The notes under the pieces were generated by a model. That model saw only the letters and a list, made by a program, of their open reading frames with translations, did no database searches and was not told the origin of the DNA. A stretch of DNA of 10,961 nucleotides from positions 1 through 10,961 of the forward strand of contig CAMOHY010000052.1 of NCBI GenBank assembly GCA_946615495.1. Reading direction: 5' to 3'. A program made the position numbers and the translations under genes. Positions 7,220 through 10,961 of this stretch are shown here, in pieces (within the stretch, counting starts at the first letter, position 1; every line of letters begins with the position of its first letter). The stretch comes from an uncultured Clostridia bacterium. Lineage in GTDB: Bacteria; Bacillota; Clostridia; Christensenellales; Aristaeellaceae.

Positions 7220-7771
7220 TTAAATATCCGGAGCGTTCGGGTCCGGCGTATGGCTGGGCACCACCAATTCCAAATCCAGGTTATGGGGCAGGCAGAGCAC
7301 CGAGGCGCCCAGAATGCGGCGCTGGTAATTTTCCACCGTCACCGTGCCCTCCGACACGCAAAGCTGATTTTCACAGGTGGAGGAGGCCATGTAAAAGCCG
7401 TCCGGCAGCAGGTGGATCACGTTTACCACGCCGTCGCCCTGGTCCACCGTCACGTCTCTTTCTTCGCCCAGGGGTTCAATGCCCCATACGCGGTTATTGA
7501 GAATGATGAATAAGTACGCTTCCGCCTCCTGGGCGTTTGTGGCGGAAGCGGCGGGGGCCGCATCCGGCGCGCTCGTTCCCGCCGCCTGGGCGGGCGCGGG
7601 GGAGGGAGGCTGCAAAGCGTTCAGCTGCTCCTGAATAGCCGCTGGGTCCATTTCCTTGGGAGCAAGCACGGTGCGCGACAGCAGAATCAAAATCAGCGCC
7701 GCCGCCACGATGCCCGCAATCAGAAGGATATTGGCTTTTCCGTTCGCGGAACGTTTGGGGCCTTGGCTCAT
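7220..7771 (-). CDS. Membrane-anchored NusG domain II protein, Rnf-associated
   Basis: A 183-aa protein with one membrane helix (residues ~13-32) near a basic N-terminus, an Ala/Pro-rich linker (~50-80), and a C-terminal domain from ~84 that matches the NusG domain II family as found in single-pass proteins next to apbE and rnf genes in Firmicutes. The domain shows NNRVWGIEPL, then SSTCENQLCVSEGTV, then ASVLCLPHNLDLEL. C133, C138 and C160 match the cysteines I remember in this family, though the first pair lacks the usual Pro. It should face outward. Its function is not known; a role in maturation or electron transfer at Rnf is a guess. The ATG at 7771 overlaps the apbE stop by 4 nt and has GGGAGGA eight bases upstream. 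An upstream in-frame ATG at 7861 lies within apbE and is not supported. Confidence 0.8.
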   Translation of the reverse strand: MSQGPKRSANGKANILLIAGIVAAALILILLSRTVLAPKEMDPAAIQEQLNALQPPSPAPAQAAGTSAPDAAPAASATNAQEAEAYLFIILNNRVWGIEPLGEERDVTVDQGDGVVNVIHLLPDGFYMASSTCENQLCVSEGTVTVENYQRRILGASVLCLPHNLDLELVVPSHTPDPNAPDI

Positions 7772-8883
7772 TTTCCGGTTCCTCCCGCGGCGTTTTTCAG
7801 GCTCCGGGCGTAGGCCGCCATGCCGGGGCTGCATTGAACGCTCCCGTCCGGCAGCACCCACATGGCTTCCACTCCGTCCATGCCCTGCACCAGCGCCAGC
7901 CCTTCTTCATAGGAAAGAACGAACAGGGTGGTGCTTAAAAAGTCGGCCAGGGCGGAGCTTTTGCAAATCACCGTCACCGACAGCATTTGGCGGGAGGGCA
8001 TCAGCGTTTCCGGGTCGATGATGTGGTGGTAGCGCTGGCCGTCCACCACGTAAAAGCGCCAGTAATCGCCGCTGGTGACGACGGTTTGGTCCCGCACGTC
8101 CACAATATCCAGAATGTCCGTGCCGCCAAGGGAGACGGAGAGCATGTCGGCCCGCGGGTCCTGCACGCCCACAGCCCAGGCGCTGCGGCCATCCATGGGC
8201 TTGTCGCCCGCGTACACGTTGCCGCCCAGGCTCAGCAGGAAGGAGGGCATGCTTTCCTTCAGATACGGCAGCACGGCGTCGGCCGCCCAGCCCTTGGCCA
8301 CCGCGCCGATATCCAGGGAAAGGTCCGGATCAGCATAGAATACGGTCTGTTTTTCTTCATCCAGCACCACGCTGTCAAAGCTCGTGTGGCCGCTTGCCTT
8401 TTCCAAATCCGCCATGGGCGGAAGAGCGGCGGAATCCGGATTGTTTATGCCCGCTTCCCGGTATTCATGCCAAATGGACAGCACCGCGCCCATGGCGATA
8501 TTGGTGCTGCGCAGACCGCTTTCCCATTGCTGCTTGCACCAGGAAATGAGCTGGAAAAGCTCCTGGGGAACAGCGACGGGCTCCTGGAAAGCGTGGCGGT
8601 TCAGATAGTACAGGTTGTGCAAATTGTCGTAGCCGTGGTAAGCGTCAAAAACCTGGTCATACCGGCGAAGGCGGGAAAGCACCTCGCCCCAGACCCTGTC
8701 AAATTCCTGCTCCGTTTCCGCAAAGCCGATAAACGTGGTTTCCGTATCAAAAATACTGTTTTCCCGCCGGGTAAACTTGGCCCAGCTTTTTTCAGCCGCG
8801 GCCAGGGGAAAAACGCAGCCTGCCAGCAGCGCGGCGGCCAGCAGCGCGGACAGAAAAGAAACCCATTGGAATTTACGCGTCAT
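7768..8883 (-). CDS. apbE: FAD:protein FMN transferase ApbE, lipoprotein
   Basis: ApbE transfers FMN from FAD to a threonine in exported or outward-facing proteins such as RnfG and RnfD, using Mg2+. The 371-aa protein has a signal peptide ending in the lipobox L20-A-G-C23, so it should be lipid-anchored outside the membrane. Family motifs are LDIGAVAKGWAAD (residues 190-202), SLGGNVY (218-224), TSGDYWR (270-276), YHHIIDP (285-291) and ALADFLST (311-318); the last holds D314 and T318 at the expected metal-binding positions. I chose the ATG at 8883 because it starts directly at the signal peptide with a GAGG site five bases away. The longer frame from 8961 would begin upstream of the predicted transcription start. 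Being first in an operon with seven candidate acceptor sites, its substrates are very likely the giant RnfG-like protein and RnfD. Confidence 0.93.
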   Translation of the reverse strand: MTRKFQWVSFLSALLAAALLAGCVFPLAAAEKSWAKFTRRENSIFDTETTFIGFAETEQEFDRVWGEVLSRLRRYDQVFDAYHGYDNLHNLYYLNRHAFQEPVAVPQELFQLISWCKQQWESGLRSTNIAMGAVLSIWHEYREAGINNPDSAALPPMADLEKASGHTSFDSVVLDEEKQTVFYADPDLSLDIGAVAKGWAADAVLPYLKESMPSFLLSLGGNVYAGDKPMDGRSAWAVGVQDPRADMLSVSLGGTDILDIVDVRDQTVVTSGDYWRFYVVDGQRYHHIIDPETLMPSRQMLSVTVICKSSALADFLSTTLFVLSYEEGLALVQGMDGVEAMWVLPDGSVQCSPGMAAYARSLKNAAGGTGK

Positions 8884-8919
8884 GTTTTCCTCGCTTTCAG
8901 GGGAGAGCCTATTCATAGG

Positions 8920-8948
8920 TGCCCGTAAATATGGGGTAAAAACGGGCA
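8920..8948 (-). promoter_or_regulatory. Inverted repeat in the apbE leader
   Basis: TGCCCGT (8920-8926) and ACGGGCA (8942-8948) form a perfect 7-bp inverted repeat with a 15-base spacer, between the predicted transcription start and the apbE start codon. It could be an RNA hairpin or an operator. I do not recognise a known binding site. Confidence 0.35.
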
Positions 8949-8963
8949 GATATTCCTTCATGT

Positions 8964-8992
8964 ATTATAACAAAGTCAACTGGTGGACACAA
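8964..8992 (-). promoter_or_regulatory. Predicted sigma-A promoter of the apbE-rnf operon
   Basis: On the minus strand a perfect TATAAT (8969-8964), preceded by TG one base away (extended -10, TGTTATAAT), lies 17 bp downstream of TTGTGT (8992-8987). The upstream DNA to about 9060 is rich in A/T runs, which may act as an UP element. Transcription would start near 8957, leaving a leader of ~75 nt before apbE. Confidence 0.65.
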
Positions 8993-9104
8993 GATATTTT
9001 TTCGTACAATTATTGCAAATTTTTGAAACGAACAATTCACAAAAAAGATAAAAAAACGCAACTTTTTCGTTATAAACTGTAGAGAAGATTTTCCCCATGC
9101 CGAC

Positions 9105-9133
9105 TTGTGCAACGAAGGGAAATCGTGTATACT
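9105..9133 (+). promoter_or_regulatory. Predicted sigma-A promoter of the mnh/mrp-like operon
   Basis: TTGTGC (9105-9110) and TATACT (9128-9133) are separated by 17 bp. The -35 shares the TTGTG core with the divergent promoter. A start near 9140 would give a ~100-nt leader. A second, weaker pair (TTGAAA at 9023-9028 and GATAAA at 9047-9052, 18-bp spacing) lies upstream. Confidence 0.5.
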
Positions 9134-9177
9134 ATCTAAGAGCTTGCAGACAGCTATTTTAATTTGTAGAAATCCAT

Positions 9178-9221
9178 GCGGGCAGCGCGTGTTTCGACGG
9201 AATACGGGCGCACAGGCCCGC
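9178..9221 (+). promoter_or_regulatory. Stem-loop in the mnhE leader, next to the ribosome binding site
   Basis: GCGGGC (9178-9183) pairs with GCCCGC (9216-9221). Inside it, 9188-9195 pairs with 9199-9206 over 8 bp including two G-U pairs, with a 3-base loop. The structure ends about ten bases before the AGAGGAG site, so it could affect translation initiation. No known riboswitch is recognised. Confidence 0.35.
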
Positions 9222-9238
9222 GGAAAAAGAGGAGAAAC

Positions 9239-9703
9239 ATGGCGCTGCTGATTTTTTTGTTTTGGGTGGTGCTCAACGGCCGCCTGACCTGGGAAATTTG
9301 CTTCCTGGGCGCGGGGGTGACTGCGCTGGCCTTGCTTTTTTTGTGCCGCGCGTGCGATTGGTCCCTGCGGAAGGAAGGAAAGCTTTACCGGGCGCTGCCG
9401 CTGATTCTTTGCTACGCTGCCACGGTGGTTTGGGAAATCTTTAAGGCCAATGTGCGCATGCTGCCGGTGGTGTTTGGCGGGCGGCCGGACCCCGTGGTGC
9501 GCTCTGTCACCACCCGGCTTACCACCCGCCTTGGCCGCATGGCCCTGGCCAATTCCATTACCCTGACGCCCGGCACCATCACCCTGGAGTGCGCCGGAAA
9601 TGAATTGACCGTTCACTGCCTCACCTCCGCCATGGCCGAGGGGCTGGAGGATACGGTGTTTGAAAGAAAGCTTGTGAAAATCGAGGAGGCGCTGCATGGA
9701 TAA
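9239..9703 (+). CDS. mnhE: Mrp-type antiporter subunit E (MnhE/MrpE; equivalent to MbhA)
   Basis: This is a 154-aa membrane subunit of Mrp-type Na+/H+ antiporter modules, of usual family length. The N-terminal part has hydrophobic helices (residues ~2-22 and ~50-65), followed by a conserved cytoplasmic domain. That domain contains WEIFKANVRML and ANSITLTPGTITLE, the most typical MnhE segment. The chosen ATG at 9239 has AGAGGAG four bases upstream and starts at the first membrane helix. An earlier ATG at 9176 has no ribosome binding site and lies in the leader hairpin region. The gene opens the plus-strand operon and overlaps mnhF by 8 nt. Confidence 0.92.
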   Translation: MALLIFLFWVVLNGRLTWEICFLGAGVTALALLFLCRACDWSLRKEGKLYRALPLILCYAATVVWEIFKANVRMLPVVFGGRPDPVVRSVTTRLTTRLGRMALANSITLTPGTITLECAGNELTVHCLTSAMAEGLEDTVFERKLVKIEEALHG

Positions 9704-10001
9704 CGCTTACGCACTCTTGATGCAGATTGCCATGGCGGCCCTGGGGGCGGCGCTGTTCGTGTGCCTGTTTCGGGCCTTCCGCGGCCCCGCCGTGGCGGAC
9801 CGGGTGATCGCCATCAACATGACGGGCACCATCACCATCGCCCTGATTTTGTTCCTCTCTTTGCTGCTCAAAGAGGGCTACCTCATCGATATCGCGCTCA
9901 TTTACGCCATGCTCAGCTTCCTGGCGGTGGTGCTTTTGTGCCGCATCTCCATCGGCGTGTACCGGGAAAAAAAGGAAAAGGAGGGGAAAAAGGATGCTTG
10001 A
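9696..10001 (+). CDS. mnhF: Mrp-type antiporter subunit F (MnhF/MrpF; equivalent to MbhB)
   Basis: This small membrane protein (101 aa) has three hydrophobic segments and the family motifs FRGPAVADRVIAINM (residues ~28-42) and DIALIYAMLSFLAVV (~65-79), followed by a Lys/Glu-rich cytoplasmic tail. It is an essential small subunit of the Mrp module and has no catalytic site of its own. The ATG overlaps the mnhE stop by 8 nt and is preceded by GAGGAGG six bases upstream (9683-9689), indicating coupled translation. Confidence 0.92.
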   Translation: MDNAYALLMQIAMAALGAALFVCLFRAFRGPAVADRVIAINMTGTITIALILFLSLLLKEGYLIDIALIYAMLSFLAVVLLCRISIGVYREKKEKEGKKDA

Positions 10002-10320
10002 ATATGCGCGGCTGATTCTGTTCGGGGCGCTTTTGCTTGGCGGCCTCATCATCCAGTGGACCGCCGTCATCGGCGCCAACCGCTTTCCCTTCGCCGTGAA
10101 CCGGATGCACCCCGCCGGCATGGGCGACACCCTGGGCCTGCTTCTGATGGCGCTGGCGGCCATTGTGTACGCGGGGTTTGACGCCGTTACCCTGAAAATT
10201 CTGTTTGTGGTGGCCTTTTTCTGGATCACCAGCCCGGTTTGCAGCCATTTGATCGGCAGCCTGGTGCGGGAAACGGAGGAAAAGCATTTTAAGGCGGAGG
10301 CGAAAGAATGGAAATCCTGA
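9994..10320 (+). CDS. mnhG: Mrp-type antiporter subunit G (MnhG/MrpG; equivalent to MbhC)
   Basis: A 108-aa protein with three hydrophobic segments and the family signature FPFAVNRMHPAGMGDTLG (residues ~31-48), where most relatives have R-(L/M)-H-A-A-x-x-x-D-T-L-G. Like MnhF it is a small structural subunit of the antiporter module. The ATG overlaps mnhF by 8 nt; AAGGAGG lies nine bases upstream (9978-9984). The tail is charged (EEKHFKAEAKEWKS) and probably cytoplasmic. Confidence 0.91.
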   Translation: MLEYARLILFGALLLGGLIIQWTAVIGANRFPFAVNRMHPAGMGDTLGLLLMALAAIVYAGFDAVTLKILFVVAFFWITSPVCSHLIGSLVRETEEKHFKAEAKEWKS

Positions 10321-10571
10321 ATGTGATTTTGCTTTTGTTCATCGTCGCCTGCGCCCTGGCGGTGGCGGTGACGAAAAACACGCTGTCCGCCGTGATTATT
10401 TTTATGGCCCAGGGCCTGGTGCTGTCGGTGGTGTGGATACTGCTGCGCTCTCCCGATTTGGCCATCACCGAGGCGGCTGTGGGGGCGGGGGTGTCCTCCA
10501 TCCTGCTGTTCGCGGCGCTGAAAAAAATCCACGCCATTGACGCCAAGGAGGAAAAGGAAGATGGCCGATAA
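10308..10571 (+). CDS. MbhD/DUF4040-like small membrane subunit of the Mrp module
   Basis: This 87-aa protein has three hydrophobic stretches and the typical segment RSPDLAITEAAVGAGVSSIL (residues ~47-66). It matches the MbhD/DUF4040 family, which in canonical Mrp antiporters forms part of the C-terminal extension of the large MrpA subunit. In the family, the acidic residue in PD.A.TEA lies on the proposed ion path at the interface with the neighbouring subunits. The gene overlaps mnhG by 13 nt and has GGAGG seven bases upstream. Databases often call such proteins antiporter subunit B; I prefer MbhD-like because of length and position. Confidence 0.87.
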   Translation: MEILNVILLLFIVACALAVAVTKNTLSAVIIFMAQGLVLSVVWILLRSPDLAITEAAVGAGVSSILLFAALKKIHAIDAKEEKEDGR

Positions 10572-10961
10572 AAAGCAGGATGCCTTTTCCAGCCTGCTTT
10601 CCTGGCTGGAAAACGGCGACCAGGCGCTGGAAAAGGAAATGGAGGACGATTTAAACGGCGCTTCCTCCCAGATAGAAACGGAAAAGCGGAAAAAGCCCGC
10701 CCGGAAAGCCCGAAAGGCCGCCTCCAAAAAGAAAGCAAAAAAGCGCGCCTCCTATGCCGATTCCTGGTGGTACCGGCTTTGCGCCAGTCTGGTGTGCGCG
10801 GCGCTGATTATTCTTTTGCTGTATGCCGCGGTGCGCATGCCCCGGTTTGGCGCGGCGGATACGCTGATGGACAGCGAGCTGACGGAATTTTACGTAGAAC
10901 ACACCTTGGAGGAGACCGGCGCGGTGAACATCGTCACCGGCATCATCCTGGATTACCGCGG
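10561..10961 (+). CDS. MbhE-like (MrpA C-terminal type) subunit with basic N-terminal extension, cut by window edge
   Basis: The frame is open from ATG 10561 to the edge (133 residues, no stop). AAGGAGG lies nine bases upstream and the start overlaps the previous gene by 11 nt. Residues 73-91 form a membrane helix, followed by YVEHTLEETGAVNIVTGIIL (~114-133), recognisable as the MbhE/MrpA C-terminal segment that in the family continues into DYRGFDTLGE. Before the helix is an unusual ~68-residue extension: an acidic first part (to ~41) and then 14 Lys/Arg among residues 42-62. I know of no such extension as a standard part of this subunit. It is presumably cytoplasmic. MnhB, C and D homologues are expected downstream. 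Confidence 0.8.
   Translation, partial: MADKKQDAFSSLLSWLENGDQALEKEMEDDLNGASSQIETEKRKKPARKARKAASKKKAKKRASYADSWWYRLCASLVCAALIILLLYAAVRMPRFGAADTLMDSELTEFYVEHTLEETGAVNIVTGIILDYR

Larger units (their letters stand above)
8884..9238. other. AT-rich divergent intergenic region
   Basis: This 355-bp gap separates the apbE-rnf and mnh operons, with divergent predicted promoters at 8964-8992 (minus) and 9105-9133 (plus) and a leader stem-loop for each. Its centre (about 8990-9080) is far richer in A/T than the surrounding genes. I see no RNA gene, no convincing small reading frame and no known riboswitch class in it. Confidence 0.7.

Noticed and set aside
2786..7513. Two long plus-strand open frames (622 and 951 codons) opposite rnfC and the giant gene
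   Set aside because: They lie antisense to strongly supported genes, are rich in Gly/His/Ala with no domain or ribosome binding site, and arise from the GC-rich third positions and repeats of the real genes.
7987..8928. 313-codon plus-strand open frame opposite apbE
   Set aside because: It is antisense to a gene with all ApbE motifs, has a biased low-complexity composition, and has no recognisable family.
8884..8961. Longer ApbE from ATG 8961 or 8916
   Set aside because: The 8961 codon lies upstream of the predicted transcription start, 8916 has no ribosome binding site, and the signal peptide begins at 8883.
8975..8980. TTGACT on the minus strand as a -35 box
   Set aside because: It is only about 5 bp from the TATAAT, far too close. 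TTGTGT at 17 bp fits better.
9176..9238. Upstream ATG start for mnhE at 9176
   Set aside because: It adds 21 non-conserved residues, has no ribosome binding site and lies at the base of the leader stem-loop.
8909..9697. 262-codon minus-strand open frame across the intergenic region and mnhE
   Set aside because: It runs antisense to mnhE and through the divergent promoters, with no domain and no ribosome binding site.

Overview
The window is a GC-rich stretch from a Gram-positive anaerobe. The signs are strong AAGGAGG-type ribosome binding sites, a lipoprotein ApbE with no outer-membrane partners, and Rnf genes of the clostridial kind. Clostridia (Firmicutes) is my best guess from gene content. 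No 16S rRNA or taxon marker is present, so the placement is an inference. Two operons diverge from a shared AT-rich control region at about 8884-9238.

Minus strand, read right to left: a lipoprotein FAD:protein FMN transferase (apbE, 8883-7768), a membrane-anchored NusG-domain-II protein (7771-7220), a very large RnfG-like polyflavoprotein (7093-3608, 1161 aa), then rnfC (3574-2123), rnfD (2126-1182), rnfE (1185-547) and rnfA (550 to the left edge, incomplete). The genes rnfC-D-E-A overlap by 4 nt at each junction, as do apbE and the NusG-II gene. This is an Rnf complex (ferredoxin:NAD+ oxidoreductase, ion pumping) with the enzyme that attaches its covalent FMN encoded first. RnfB is not seen and would be expected past the left edge. 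The ordinary ~200-aa rnfG normally found between rnfD and rnfE is absent. A giant protein upstream of rnfC takes its place: one membrane-anchored RnfG domain, five further FMN-binding modules with a flavinylation motif, and four degenerate modules without it.

Plus strand, left to right: mnhE/mrpE (9239-9703), mnhF (9696-10001), mnhG (9994-10320), an 87-aa MbhD/DUF4040-like subunit (10308-10571) and the start of an MbhE-like subunit (10561 to the right edge) with an unusual highly basic cytoplasmic extension. All are overlapping. This is the front half of an Mrp-type Na+/H+ antiporter module, in the E-F-G-(D)-(E) order also used by Mbh-type membrane complexes. Whether it is a stand-alone antiporter or part of a larger redox complex cannot be decided inside the window.

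Taken together, the locus pairs a redox-driven ion pump (Rnf) with an ion antiporter module. The most unusual feature is the extracytoplasmic chain of up to six covalently bound FMN sites on the giant RnfG-like protein, which could act as an extended flavin electron relay on the outer face of the membrane.
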